DNA from: Devosia epidermidihirudinis
Lineage (GTDB): Bacteria > Pseudomonadota > Alphaproteobacteria > Rhizobiales > Devosiaceae
Assembly: GCF_000971295.1 (NCBI RefSeq)
Contig: NZ_LANJ01000044.1
Location: forward strand, 1-64,000
Length of the DNA: 64,000 bases
Reading direction: 5' to 3'
Part shown: positions 45,401-53,850 of the stretch, in pieces
Numbering within the stretch: the first letter of the stretch is position 1
Layout: each line of letters starts with the position of its first letter
Position numbers and translations under genes: made by a program
The notes under the pieces: generated by a model
Database searches by the model: none
The model's input: only the letters and a program-made list of their open reading frames with translations
Told to the model about the DNA's origin: nothing

Positions 45401-45560
45401 TCGGAGCGATCTCAGGATATTGGGAAACCGGCAGGGTCGAAATCCCCACCACGCCACCCAACATCGTTACAATAGCCAGCACGATGGCAAAGACCGGACG
45501 AGCAATAAAGAAGCTGGCCAGCGAGCGGCGAACCGGCGGCAGATGATCGGTCAAGCTCAC
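42423..45560 (-). CDS. RND multidrug efflux pump, AcrB/BepE type inner-membrane transporter
   Basis: A 1,045-residue transporter, the normal size for hydrophobe/amphiphile efflux (HAE1) RND proteins. It opens with FFIARPVFAIVLAIVTMLGG and SQYPEIAPTTVRISATYAGASA. The proton-relay pair lies in GLLVDDAIVVVENVER, around residues 405-410. It exports drugs or detergents using the proton gradient, together with the adaptor encoded just upstream and an outer-membrane channel not found here. Its start overlaps the adaptor stop by 4 nt. An inverted repeat GGCCGCT/AGCGGCC overlaps its stop codon. Confidence 0.95.
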   Translation of the reverse strand: MSLTDHLPPVRRSLASFFIARPVFAIVLAIVTMLGGVVGISTLPVSQYPEIAPTTVRISATYAGASADAVENSVTTVIESAMTGLDGLTYMSANSSTGSGSVTLTFDNSVNPDTAQVQVQNNLAQVESRLPESVRSAGLRVFRSGDSILMIGAIVSKDGKYSTNELADIMSSVVEPRIERAQGVGSLQSFGSGYAMRIWLDPVSLAAYGLTPADVRAAVQSQNVQVSIGSIGSTPVVEGQQLRATITAQSRLQSVEEFQAIILKSGDDGSLVRLGEVARVEIGLQSYGVNSRYNSYPAAGFGVQLASGANAINTANAVHAALDGIGPALPDGVEIEYAYETTPFVELSIEKVIETLIEAIILVFVVLLIFLQNWRATLIPMIAVPVVLAGTFGVLAILGYSINTLTMFAVVLAIGLLVDDAIVVVENVERIMEEEGLSAREATEKSMGEITGALIGIALVLSAVFVPMAFFAGATGVIYRQFSVTIVSAMALSAAVAIILTPALCAIMLKPHTKKSRLFGWFNWGFGGFTRGYVKTVGLLIRVPLLVLALFAALCGGAWWTFNQLPSSFLPEEDQGVLMTMISLPNGANSARTQAVIEMVEHYYMTYETESVESVFTTLGFGFGGGGENSAMAYVRLKDFHDRTHPDQKSQAVANRARLYFQQIRDAQVFAVAPPAIQGLGNSSGFSLQLMDTANAGRDALSEASNQLAELATGNAYVTNVSGNAGRKESQLKVEIDQEKARALGVDVTAANAILQIAFAGSYVNDFVMGNEIKPVYVQGDAPYRMQPEDIGKWYARNAKGEMVPFSAFSDTVWTEGARGLSRFNGTGSISISGSPVEGVSSGEAMDEMERLVAQLDGGFTAAWSGQSYQERLSGSQAFILYAVSLLVVFLCLAALYESWTIPFSVMLAVPVGILGALLAAYLFGQTNDVYFKVGLLATMGLAAKNAILIVEFAKDLRDQGRTLRDAVMEAARLRLRPIIMTSLAFILGVTPLATATGAGSGAQNAIGIAVLGGMIAATALGIFFVPSFFMLVVGLVDRIRGRSA

Positions 45561-46870
45561 GGGCGATTTCCCCCTGCGGCCGGACGGGCAGCAGCCGCGC
45601 CGCCCTCAGTGCCAGCAGCAGGGCCTGCGCCCTCGCGACCTGCGCCTGCGCCTCGGTCACCGCCTCCAGCGCCTCCGGGTCGGCCTACCCGCTCGGGGGT
45701 GGACCCTGGTGGAAGCAACGTCTGGGCAATTACGCCATTGGGACCAATTTCAACCGGAACCGGCGCGATGGGTGAGTTGTCGGAAATTTTCTGGATGCCA
45801 TCAACGATCAGCCGATCACCGGGATTGATGCCCGCGGTGACGACCCAGTTGTGGTCGAGGCTGCGATTGGTTTCGATGACGCGCAAATCGGCCTTGTCGT
45901 CGTCGGTCACAAAAAACGCCGTCGCCAGGCCGCGGGAATCGCGCATCACCGCCCGTTGCGGCACCAGATAAACGCTCTGTTCACCCGCCAGCTTAACGTC
46001 GGCTCGCACAAACATGCCCGGCATCAGCAAGCGATCAGGATTGGGGATCACAGCCCGCAGGTTGAACGTGCCGGTGCTCTCGCTCACCACCACATCGGCC
46101 AGATCGACATAACCCGTCCGCTCATAGGTCGAACCATCTTCGAGCAGCACGGTCACTTCTGGGCGCTGGCTGGCGCCCCCATTACTGCCGTTCTCCAGTG
46201 CATTGGCGCGGCGCAGCGACAGCAGGTTGCGACTGGTATCGACCAGGGTCACATAGACCGGATCGAGCTGGCGGATGGTGGCGATGGCTGTTTGCGGGGA
46301 GATTACGTCGCCCACGTTGACGCTGGTGGTGCCAATAACGCCACCGACCGGGGCCAGAATTCGGGTTTGGTTGAGGGCAATTTCGGCCGAACGCAGGTTG
46401 GCCTGCTGCACCTCCATATCCGCCTGTGCCAGCAACAAGGCCGTGCGCGCCGTGTCGCGTGCCACCTGGGTGATGCTGCCGGCAAGCGCATCATTGCGGG
46501 TCACAGCCTGCTGGGCAGTCACCAGGCTCGCCTCGGCCTTGCTCAAATTGGCCCGGGCAATGGCGACCGCTGCCTGTTGCGTACCGTCCACCAAAGTCAG
46601 CAGGACGGCGCCCGGCTCGATCAGCGCCCCTTCCTCAAACTCGATGCTGGCGACGGTGCCGCTCAACTGGGAACTGACATTGGCCGTCGAGGAAGCCGAA
46701 ATGCGCCCCGACAGATGCTGCACCAGCGGAATATTCTCGGGCGTCGGCTCAATATAGCCAACGGCGGTGGGGCCGGTCGGCGCGCCGCCGCGACCCATTT
46801 GGGCCTGAGCCAACGTAGTAAGGGAGAGCAGCGCAATTGCCGCGAGAGTGTAACGAGACCGTGCCGACAT
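45557..46870 (-). CDS. RND efflux periplasmic adaptor (membrane fusion protein)
   Basis: A 437-residue periplasmic adaptor with a signal peptide (about residues 1-23). A lipoyl-like segment, a helical hairpin (about 95-165) and beta-barrel domains follow, with the late family pattern VVTAGINPGDRLIVDGIQKI. The last 45 residues are an unusual glycine/alanine/arginine-rich tail. It bridges the AcrB-type pump and an outer-membrane channel. I chose ATG 46870 (MSARSRYTL), preceded by GGAGGGA; an upstream in-frame start lacks that site. It is followed by the pump gene through ATGA. No regulator gene is adjacent. Confidence 0.92.
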   Translation of the reverse strand: MSARSRYTLAAIALLSLTTLAQAQMGRGGAPTGPTAVGYIEPTPENIPLVQHLSGRISASSTANVSSQLSGTVASIEFEEGALIEPGAVLLTLVDGTQQAAVAIARANLSKAEASLVTAQQAVTRNDALAGSITQVARDTARTALLLAQADMEVQQANLRSAEIALNQTRILAPVGGVIGTTSVNVGDVISPQTAIATIRQLDPVYVTLVDTSRNLLSLRRANALENGSNGGASQRPEVTVLLEDGSTYERTGYVDLADVVVSESTGTFNLRAVIPNPDRLLMPGMFVRADVKLAGEQSVYLVPQRAVMRDSRGLATAFFVTDDDKADLRVIETNRSLDHNWVVTAGINPGDRLIVDGIQKISDNSPIAPVPVEIGPNGVIAQTLLPPGSTPERVGRPGGAGGGDRGAGAGREGAGPAAGTEGGAAAARPAAGGNRP

Positions 46871-47186
46871 GCAGTCCCTCCGTGCAGGCTTCCAAAAATA
46901 TAAGCCGAACAGATGCCTACACTCAGCCAGAGGCACAAGTTTCCATTTGGTAAGGTTGCGCACACGCATGGCGATAGGGACTTAAGCCCGATCGAACATG
47001 CCGACAGCTATAGGGCTCGCGATCAACGGCCCATCGGGTGCGCACAGGTCGCACACACATTTGCGGCCTCGACACGTTTCGTTAAGGCTATTGCAGGTCC
47101 TGCGGGCGTATGGAGGGCAAGACCATGATTTGGCCTTGCTGCCCTCCTAACCGCATTTGAACTAATTTTTAGCTCAGGATCGTCCT
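46871..47186. other. Divergent gap between efflux and CAP-lipoprotein genes
   Basis: A 316-bp gap with promoters for both sides expected. A hairpin GGAGGGCAAG/CTTGCTGCCCTCC (47112-47147, one bulge) lies 39 bp before the CAP gene. No T run follows, and no gene is evident. Confidence 0.5.
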
Positions 47187-47675
47187 ATGACCGCTTTGCG
47201 CCACACCAAGCTGGCCATTCTGCCGCTCGCCGCCGTTTTGGCGGGCCTTGCCATTTCAGCCTGCTCGATGGGCGGAGGCGGCTCTGCTGGCGGGCTCGCG
47301 CTGGCACCGGGCCTCTCCGCGCGCATGGACCAGCCGGGCGCACAGCTCGATCAGGCACAGGCCATCGACATCATCAACGCCTATCGCGCCACCAATGGCC
47401 TGCCAGCGCTGAGCCTTGATGCATCACTGAGCGGCACCGCGCAGGTGCTGGCCAACCAGTACGCCCAGACCGGCACGCCACCAAAGACGCCGCAGGGTCT
47501 GACGGCGATGAAGCTGAGCGCTGGCTACGCCACCTTCGCCGAGACGTTCTCGGGCTGGCGCAACAATCCGGCCGACGCTGCGGGCCTGCGCGCCAACGCC
47601 ACCCGTGCGGGTGTCGCCGTGTCGTTTAACGGCGCGTCGAGCTATGGCATCCACTGGGTGCTGGTACTTGGCTGA
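47187..47675 (+). CDS. CAP-domain lipoprotein
   Basis: A 162-residue protein with a lipobox-like ISAC (Cys26), a glycine-rich linker and a compact CAP (SCP/PR1) domain. The family opening INAYRATNGLPALSLDASLSGTAQVLANQYA is clear, and the ending YGIHWVLVLG matches the final strand. CAP proteins are secreted or envelope-anchored with varied, mostly unknown functions. It ends 8 bp after the start of the TusA-like gene, in a different frame, so the two are translated from one message. Confidence 0.82.
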   Translation: MTALRHTKLAILPLAAVLAGLAISACSMGGGGSAGGLALAPGLSARMDQPGAQLDQAQAIDIINAYRATNGLPALSLDASLSGTAQVLANQYAQTGTPPKTPQGLTAMKLSAGYATFAETFSGWRNNPADAAGLRANATRAGVAVSFNGASSYGIHWVLVLG

Positions 47676-47913
47676 TTTCGAAACCATCGACGCACGCGGG
47701 CTGAAATGCCCGCTGCCGGTGCTGAAAATGGAAAAGCGCCTGGCGGCCCTGCCCGCCAGCGCAAAACTCTGCGTCTTGGCGACCGACCCGATGGCGAAGA
47801 TCGATATCCCGCTCTACTGCAGGCAGAACGGGCATGAGTGCATCGTCAACAGCGAAGGCGACGTACTGAGCTTTGCCATTACCAAAGCTGCGAGCGGTTC
47901 GGCTCCAGCCTAA
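47668..47913 (+). CDS. TusA-family sulfur carrier protein
   Basis: An 81-residue protein with the TusA/SirA signature ARGLKCPLPVLK; Cys14 would carry the sulfur. TusA-type proteins pass sulfur for tRNA thiolation and molybdopterin synthesis. The start is TTG at 47668, overlapping the end of the CAP gene by 8 bp; in-frame starts further upstream lie inside that gene and would add non-family residues. It converges on the DD-carboxypeptidase gene, the stops overlapping by 4 nt. Confidence 0.85.
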   Translation: MADFETIDARGLKCPLPVLKMEKRLAALPASAKLCVLATDPMAKIDIPLYCRQNGHECIVNSEGDVLSFAITKAASGSAPA

Positions 47914-49058
47914 AAGGCGGGACGCGGACGGGGAAACGGCGCAGCGCTGCTGGCTGCCTGAACAGCACCCCTGAGATCACCACCGACGCTGACATCGCTC
48001 ACGGCGACCGGGAACACCGGATTGTGCAGCGGACGTGGGCGCGGCAGGGTGACGCCGGCAGCAATCCGACCAAGATCGGTCGCGACATAACGGGTCGGCG
48101 GAATCGTATCATTGAGATAGCTGGCCTGACCCTTCATACCCATTGGGAAGGCAGCTTCCTGCGCGGCAACATAAGCCTTGGCGTCCTTGCCGCAGATCTG
48201 CGCGCGCATGTCGACAGGAGGAGAGCCAGGGTTGTTGGCCAGCGTCAGAATGGTCTGGCCGGTTGGCTTGGCCGAACCCGCCAGGCCCTTCAGCACCAGC
48301 TCGGCCGAACGCTCATTGCGCTCGCGGGCAGAGGAACCGCCCAGCACTACCGCCAGCAGCTTGCGGCCATTGCGCTCGACGGTGGTGACGACATTGAGGC
48401 CCGATGCGCAGACGAAGCCGGTCTTCATGCCGGTGGTGCCGGCAAATGAAGTCAGCAACGCATTCTGGGATTCCAGCGATGCCTTGCCCAGCTGCACCAC
48501 TTCCGTGCCAAAGATCGGCATGTATTGCGGGAAATTCTGCCGGATATAGAGCGAGAGTACGGCCAGATCGCGCGCCGAGGCATACTGCCCCGGATCGTGC
48601 AGGCCGTTTGGATTGGTGAAATGCGTTGCGGTCAGCCCCATGCGGGCGGCCACATCGTTCATCTTGGCAACAAATCCCGCTTCACTGCCACCCACCGTTT
48701 CGGCGATCGCCATCGAGGTGTCATTGGCCGATTTAACCAGCATGACATAGAGCGCATCCTTAAGGCTCAAAGCCCCGCCGACCTTGAGGCCCGAATTGGA
48801 CGGTGCCTGCGAAACGGCCTTCTTGGAATGGATCACCGGCGTATCGAGCGTCACCGTCCCCTTGGCGATCTCCTCAAATGTCACATAGGCCGTCATCAGC
48901 TTGGTCAACGACGCCGGGTGCCAAGGCTGGCCCGCATCCTGCGCATAGAGCACGTCGAACGTGTCCATATCCACCAGCAGCATCGGCGTGGCGCGCGCCG
49001 GCGCGAGCGAAATGGCGGCGAACAGAACAAGGAGAGCGAGGCGGCGAGCGAGCTGCAA
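47910..49058 (-). CDS. D-alanyl-D-alanine carboxypeptidase (penicillin-binding protein 5/6 type)
   Basis: A 382-residue serine peptidase with a signal peptide (about residues 1-23). The catalytic triad of motifs is complete: S50-L-T-K, SAN in VKSANDTS, and KTG in TGMKTGFVC. It trims the terminal D-Ala from peptidoglycan stem peptides in the periplasm. The C-terminal 100 residues, including a proline/arginine-rich end (PFPRPRPAF), differ from the classic PBP5 C-terminal domain and membrane anchor. Its stop overlaps the TusA-like stop from the other strand. Confidence 0.93.
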   Translation of the reverse strand: MQLARRLALLVLFAAISLAPARATPMLLVDMDTFDVLYAQDAGQPWHPASLTKLMTAYVTFEEIAKGTVTLDTPVIHSKKAVSQAPSNSGLKVGGALSLKDALYVMLVKSANDTSMAIAETVGGSEAGFVAKMNDVAARMGLTATHFTNPNGLHDPGQYASARDLAVLSLYIRQNFPQYMPIFGTEVVQLGKASLESQNALLTSFAGTTGMKTGFVCASGLNVVTTVERNGRKLLAVVLGGSSARERNERSAELVLKGLAGSAKPTGQTILTLANNPGSPPVDMRAQICGKDAKAYVAAQEAAFPMGMKGQASYLNDTIPPTRYVATDLGRIAAGVTLPRPRPLHNPVFPVAVSDVSVGGDLRGAVQAASSAAPFPRPRPAF

Positions 49059-49244
49059 GGGGAGAATGCTCCATTGCGAGAAAACGTCTGAAAGCGGGCC
49101 CCTCTTACCAGCCCCCTCCCCTTATCTCAAGGAAACGGCGGCCGCGGTGACGGGGTTTTGAAGCGTGTGGCCGTTTCGCTACTGACACCTTATGGCAAGG
49201 ATGAGGCGCAAGCTAAACCCATCTGCCCATTAGAGACTTCGATC

Positions 49245-49817
49245 ATGACCACTATCGTCACCATCCTCACCGACGGCTATGCAGACTGGGAAACCGCGCT
49301 GCTCAACGCCGCAGCGCGCCAATATCTCAAGGTAGAAACCCTGTTTGCGACGCCGGGGGGCACCCAGGTAATTTCATCTGGTGGCCTGCGCGTGACGCCC
49401 GATATGGCCGTGGAAGACATCGACCCCGCAGCAATCGACGCCATCGTGGTCAATGGAGGCACCATCTGGAGCACGCCCGATGCCCCCGATATCACCAGCA
49501 CACTGCGTGCGGTGAGCGAGGCGGGCAAAGTTGTCGCGGGCATCTGCGATGGCACGCTGACGCTGGCGCGGGCTGGCCTGCTCGACACGGTCAAGCACAC
49601 CTCAAACCACCCCGGCAATCTGCCACCCACCGGTTACAAGGGTGAGGCGCTCTATCAGGATCAGCCGCAGGCCGTGGTTGATGGCAAAATCGTCACCGCA
49701 CCAGGATCGGCGCCCGCGACCTTTATGGGCGGCGTTCTCGAAACGCTGGGCCTGCGCACGCCCGATGTGGCGCACTATATCGGCCTCTACGGCGCCGAGC
49801 ATAAGACGTCGGCCTGA
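49245..49817 (+). CDS. DJ-1/PfpI family protein
   Basis: A 190-residue class I glutamine-amidotransferase-like protein. The nucleophile elbow is AGICDGTLTLA with Cys101, and the family pattern IDAIVVNGG is present. Members include glyoxalase III/deglycase-type and stress proteins, so the exact activity is open. I chose ATG 49245 (MTTIVTIL) because it begins the first beta strand; an upstream in-frame ATG at 49158 adds 29 residues of unrelated sequence. It is transcribed alone, and GTCACCC-type palindromes follow. Confidence 0.87.
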   Translation: MTTIVTILTDGYADWETALLNAAARQYLKVETLFATPGGTQVISSGGLRVTPDMAVEDIDPAAIDAIVVNGGTIWSTPDAPDITSTLRAVSEAGKVVAGICDGTLTLARAGLLDTVKHTSNHPGNLPPTGYKGEALYQDQPQAVVDGKIVTAPGSAPATFMGGVLETLGLRTPDVAHYIGLYGAEHKTSA

Positions 49818-49846
49818 TCGACGGCTGCGCTCGGATTTACTGTGAG

Positions 49847-49900
49847 CGTCACCCTCGGGCCTGACCCGAGGGTGACGATTGGGGTGCAATGCACCCCAAT
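49847..49900. repeat. Two adjacent palindromes between convergent genes
   Basis: First, CGTCACCCTCGGG-CCTGA-CCCGAGGGTGACG (49847-49877, arms of 13 bp). Directly after it, ATTGGGGTGCA-A-TGCACCCCAAT (49878-49900, arms of 11 bp). Both lie in the 88-bp gap between the DJ-1/PfpI and GH3 genes and may act as a two-way terminator. Confidence 0.75.
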
Positions 49901-49905
49901 CGCCA

Positions 49906-52362
49906 CTAGACCGGCAGCATCAGCGTGGTCTTGCGCGTCAGCTGCGCGCTCAACGGCAGATCGGCGGACGAAAGCCCGGCACGCAGGGTAAAGCTGCCGT
50001 CTTCCACCAGCCAATGCCGAGCCCTTTCGCGATAGAAAGCAAAGGCGCGGGCGTCGAGTTTGACGGTCACATCAGCGGTCTCGCCTGCGTCCAGCGAAAC
50101 TTTCGCGAAGGCCTTGAGTTCCTTGGCCGGGCGCGGATCGGACGACGCGTCGTCGGACACATAGAACTGCACCACTGTCGAGCCCGCACGCTGGCCGGTA
50201 TTGGTGACAGTGACACCCACCGCCACATCGCCATCAGCCTCAAAACCCGCGTCATGCACCACCATGTCGGACAGGGCAAAGCTGGTATAACCAAGCCCGA
50301 ACCCGAACGGGAACAACGGGGTGAGACCCAGCCGGTCATAGTGCCGATAGCCGACGAAAATGCTCTCCTCGTAGCGCACCTTGCCCTCAAAGCCGGGATA
50401 GACCTCGTGGTCCTGACTATGGGCGGGATTGTCGGCCCAGCGCACCGGAAAGGTCTGTGGCAGGCGACCCGATGGTTCCTGTACGCCGCTCAGCACATCG
50501 GCGATGGCATTGCCCGCCTCCTGTCCCGGGTACCAAGCCTGGATCAACGCTGCGACCGAGCCGATCCATGGCATTTCCACCGGACCACCGGTTTGCAGCA
50601 CGACGATGGTGTTCGGATTGGCGTTGGCAATAGCGGCGACCAGCTCGTTCTGTCGCCCGGGCAATTCGATCGAAGGGAGATCGCTGCCCTCAGTGTCCCA
50701 CTCGCCGTTGCGCCCCACAAAAACGATTGCCGTATCGGCATCGCGCGCGGCGCGAACGGCCTCTGTAATATCCTTGTCGCCCAGTGGCAAACCGATGCCA
50801 GCGGCAAAGGCGGCAAGGCCCAGGGAGCCAAAATCCTTGGTGACGAACTCGATCACCACCTGATGGGCACGCCCCGCCTCCAGCTGTGCGACACCCACGA
50901 CTTCATCGCACCCTTCCTCAAAAAAAGTATGCCCCTTGGTCCAATTGGTTGCCGCGTCGGCGATCAGCTTGCCATCGACGAACACCTTGGCAAAGCCCGC
51001 CGCGTAAATGCCGACGCGATGCGCACCGCTGTGTTCAGGCGTAAACGTGCCGCTGATACGGGCGGAAAAATGCAAGGGGTCGACTTTGCCGCCACCGACA
51101 TGCCCGATCCAGAAGGCTTGCGCGTCATCCTGAATTTCGGTGTGCACCGGCGCGCCCGAAAGGGTCTCATTGGCGAAATACTCGGCAGTGAACGGCCCAC
51201 GCAGCACTGGCTCGAAGCGATGGTTGGTACAACCGGGTGCGTAGCGCAGGCGATCTTCACCCACCGCCTTGAGCAGCCCTTCCCAGGGCGAGACGCGATA
51301 ATGCGCGTTGAGCTGGGCGCTGCCACCACCCATAATCTGCGCGATCTTGGCATTGGGCCCGATGACCGCGATGGACCCATCCCCCTTGAGCGGCAGCACG
51401 CCCTTGTTCTTGAGCAACACCGCCGCTTCCGCGCCGGCCCGGCGGATCAATGCCCGGTGTTCGGGGCGATCATTGGCATGCTCCTCGAAGGGTCGGTGAT
51501 CGTCGAGCGAGCCCGCACGCTCCATCAGCCGCAGCATGGCGATGACGCGCTTGCGCAGGGTGGCTTGGGTGACGGCGCCAGAGCGAACCGCATCGACCAG
51601 CTTCTGGCCACGATCACGCGGCGGACCGGGCATTTCGAGGTCGAGGCCCGCATTGACCGTTTCCACCGTCGAGTGCGAGCCAAACCAGTCGGACATGACG
51701 ATACCGTCATAGCCCCACTCATCGCGGAGCACGGTGGTGAGCAGCCAGTTGTGCTCAGAGGTAAAGGTGCCGTTGAGGCGATTATAGGAGCTCATCACGC
51801 CCCAGGTCTGGGCTTTCTTGACGGCCCATTCGAAGGGGATGAGATAGATTTCGCGGAGCGCGCGTTCGTCGATCTGGCTCGACATTGTGGTGCGCTCGAT
51901 CTCGGATTCATTGCCGACGAAATGCTTGATCGTGGCGCCAACACCCTGGCTTTGAAGGCCGGAAATATAGGCTACCGCCAGATCGGCCGACAGGATCGGG
52001 TCTTCCGAATAGCACTCGAAATTGCGCCCATTGGTGACCGAGCGATGAATGTTGACGGTGGGCGCCAGCAGCATATGCGCGCTCTTGGACTTGACCTCCT
52101 CGGCCAGCGCCACGCCGATGTCCTGCAGGAGATCAACATTCCAGGTGGCGCCCAGCGCAATACCAGCCGGAAAGCACGCCGATCTAACGCCACCGATCAA
52201 CGACCCACCGCCACGCGCCCCGTTGGGACCATCGCTGACCCGCAGCTTGCCTATACCCAACCGTGCAATGGCGGGCAGCGACCAGAAGTCTTCACCCGAC
52301 AGGATTGAGACCTGTTCTTCCAGTGTCATCTGGTCGGCAAGCTGTTCGATCCGATCGCTCAT
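49906..52362 (-). CDS. GH3 beta-glycosidase with PA14 insert
   Basis: An 818-residue glycoside hydrolase of family 3, most like bacterial beta-glucosidases. The N-terminal barrel has SDGPNGARGG, IKHFVGNESE and the nucleophile segment GIVMSDWFGSHST (Asp near residue 221). A PA14-like carbohydrate-binding insert lies at about 382-530 in the second domain, and a fibronectin-III-like domain ends the protein. No signal peptide is seen, so it acts in the cytoplasm on imported oligosaccharides. I chose ATG 52362 (MSDRIEQLADQM); a start at 52413 adds 17 unrelated residues. It diverges from the HxlR regulator gene. Confidence 0.93.
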   Translation of the reverse strand: MSDRIEQLADQMTLEEQVSILSGEDFWSLPAIARLGIGKLRVSDGPNGARGGGSLIGGVRSACFPAGIALGATWNVDLLQDIGVALAEEVKSKSAHMLLAPTVNIHRSVTNGRNFECYSEDPILSADLAVAYISGLQSQGVGATIKHFVGNESEIERTTMSSQIDERALREIYLIPFEWAVKKAQTWGVMSSYNRLNGTFTSEHNWLLTTVLRDEWGYDGIVMSDWFGSHSTVETVNAGLDLEMPGPPRDRGQKLVDAVRSGAVTQATLRKRVIAMLRLMERAGSLDDHRPFEEHANDRPEHRALIRRAGAEAAVLLKNKGVLPLKGDGSIAVIGPNAKIAQIMGGGSAQLNAHYRVSPWEGLLKAVGEDRLRYAPGCTNHRFEPVLRGPFTAEYFANETLSGAPVHTEIQDDAQAFWIGHVGGGKVDPLHFSARISGTFTPEHSGAHRVGIYAAGFAKVFVDGKLIADAATNWTKGHTFFEEGCDEVVGVAQLEAGRAHQVVIEFVTKDFGSLGLAAFAAGIGLPLGDKDITEAVRAARDADTAIVFVGRNGEWDTEGSDLPSIELPGRQNELVAAIANANPNTIVVLQTGGPVEMPWIGSVAALIQAWYPGQEAGNAIADVLSGVQEPSGRLPQTFPVRWADNPAHSQDHEVYPGFEGKVRYEESIFVGYRHYDRLGLTPLFPFGFGLGYTSFALSDMVVHDAGFEADGDVAVGVTVTNTGQRAGSTVVQFYVSDDASSDPRPAKELKAFAKVSLDAGETADVTVKLDARAFAFYRERARHWLVEDGSFTLRAGLSSADLPLSAQLTRKTTLMLPV

Positions 52363-52553
52363 GGGGCCCGTCCTTGTTTGCGGCGCATTGCATCCCAATG
52401 AGGCGTCGCGCACCCCACACTGTCAACTGGCTCCGAAGGGCGATGCAGCGAACCCATGCGATGGCGCAGACCCGATATGACATCTGCGCCCTAGGCACAT
52501 AAGAGAACCACGTCTATATTAGTGCCTCAGTTCTTCTTGAAGGCAGCACATCC

Positions 52554-52970
52554 ATGTCCCTGCATGACACCTCGAAATCGTCCAATTGCAATGCCATGTC
52601 CGATGTCCTCAATCGCATTGGCGATAAGTGGAGCGTCATGGTTGTGGGCATGCTGGGTCGCAATGGCACATTGCGCTTCAACGAGCTCAAGCGCCTGATC
52701 AACGGCGTGTCCCAGCGCATGCTGACGCTGACGCTGCGCAATCTCGAGCGCGACGGCCTGGTCACCCGCACCATCTATCCCGAAGTGCCGCCCCGCGTGG
52801 AATATGGCCTGACCGAACTGGGCAAGACCCTGCAGGTGCCGATTTCGGGCCTCTGGGACTGGTCGGCTGAACACCATGGCTCGATCATTGATGCCCGCGC
52901 CATTTACGATGCCCGCGAAAGCACCGTCGCCGCCGCCGAACCGCGTAAGGTTGCCTATGCCGGGGACTGA
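52554..52970 (+). CDS. HxlR family transcriptional regulator
   Basis: A 138-residue winged-helix regulator. The HxlR pattern is clear: a cysteine near the N-terminus (SNCNAMSDVLNRIGDKWS), LRFNELKRLINGVSQRMLTLTLRNLERDGLV and YGLTELGKTL. Cys12 could sense oxidants or electrophiles, as in some relatives. It is divergent from the GH3 gene with a 191-bp gap, so it may or may not control that gene. Its stop lies 10 bp from the convergent gluQRS stop. Confidence 0.93.
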   Translation: MSLHDTSKSSNCNAMSDVLNRIGDKWSVMVVGMLGRNGTLRFNELKRLINGVSQRMLTLTLRNLERDGLVTRTIYPEVPPRVEYGLTELGKTLQVPISGLWDWSAEHHGSIIDARAIYDARESTVAAAEPRKVAYAGD

Positions 52971-52979
52971 TATCTCCGA

Positions 52980-53837
52980 CTAGAACCCCAGATGCTGGCG
53001 CACATCCTGTGGCGTCCACCCCAAAGCCCTGAGATCGACAAGGCTCTGCGAGCCTTTGGACTTGCTGAGCTTCTTGCCGGTATCGTCGAGGATGAGCTTG
53101 TGGAAGGTGTAGATCGGCGTAGGCAGGCCGAGCAGCATTTGCAGCAACACGTGGAAATCGGTCGCCGCCTCCATGTCCCGCCCGCGCGTCACGTGGGTCA
53201 TGCCCTGCTCGGCATCATCGACCACGACACTGAGATGATAGCTGGTGGGCGTACCCTTTCGCTGCAGCACCACATCGCCCCATTTTTCGGGCCTGGCGAA
53301 GCGGATTTGCGGGCGGTCGGTCACCAGCGGTCCGGCAACCGAAAAACTGAGCATGCCTGCCAATGCCATGGCCCGCTCGGTATCGAGCCGGAACTGCACG
53401 GGATCACCGCGCTCCAGTCGCTCAATCTGGATGCCGCGATCAAGATGCTTGCAGGTGCCGGGATAAAACGGCGCGCCATCGGGGTCACTCTCGGTCGCTG
53501 CCGCGGCAATCTCGGCGCGCGAACAAAAGCACGGGTACAACAGCCCGGCGTTGCGCAGTTGATTAGCTGCATCGGCATAGATGTCGAACCGCTCGGACTG
53601 CACAAGGACCGGCTCCGGCCAATCCAGACCGAGCCAATGCAGATCATCGATGATCGCAGCGGCAAATTCGGGTTTACAGCGTTCGGGGTCAGTGTCTTCC
53701 ATGCGCAGCAACGCCGTGCCGCCAAGAAGCGACGCGGCCTGCCAGGTGTAAAGCGCCGAATAGGCGTGCCCGATATGCAGCGGCCCATTGGGGCTGGGGG
53801 CAAAACGCAGGAGCGGTGTGGATGAAGTCTTTGGCAA
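52980..53837 (-). CDS. gluQRS: Glutamyl-Q tRNA(Asp) synthetase
   Basis: A 285-residue paralogue of glutamyl-tRNA synthetase that lacks the anticodon-binding domain. It attaches glutamate to queuosine in tRNA-Asp. The class I motifs HIGH (residues 21-24) and KLSKS are present. A Cys-x-Cys pair in YPCFCSRAEI with a later Tyr and Cys (YPGTCK) forms the family zinc site. Its start is 13 bp from the divergent AlkA-type gene. It fits functionally with the queuosine-precursor transporter at 2243. Confidence 0.94.
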   Translation of the reverse strand: MPKTSSTPLLRFAPSPNGPLHIGHAYSALYTWQAASLLGGTALLRMEDTDPERCKPEFAAAIIDDLHWLGLDWPEPVLVQSERFDIYADAANQLRNAGLLYPCFCSRAEIAAAATESDPDGAPFYPGTCKHLDRGIQIERLERGDPVQFRLDTERAMALAGMLSFSVAGPLVTDRPQIRFARPEKWGDVVLQRKGTPTSYHLSVVVDDAEQGMTHVTRGRDMEAATDFHVLLQMLLGLPTPIYTFHKLILDDTGKKLSKSKGSQSLVDLRALGWTPQDVRQHLGF

Positions 53838-53850
53838 TGTGTGTTTCCAG

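Noticed and set aside
49879..52308. A plus-strand open frame of about 809 codons
   Set aside because: It is antisense to the GH3 gene, whose catalytic and PA14 segments are clear.
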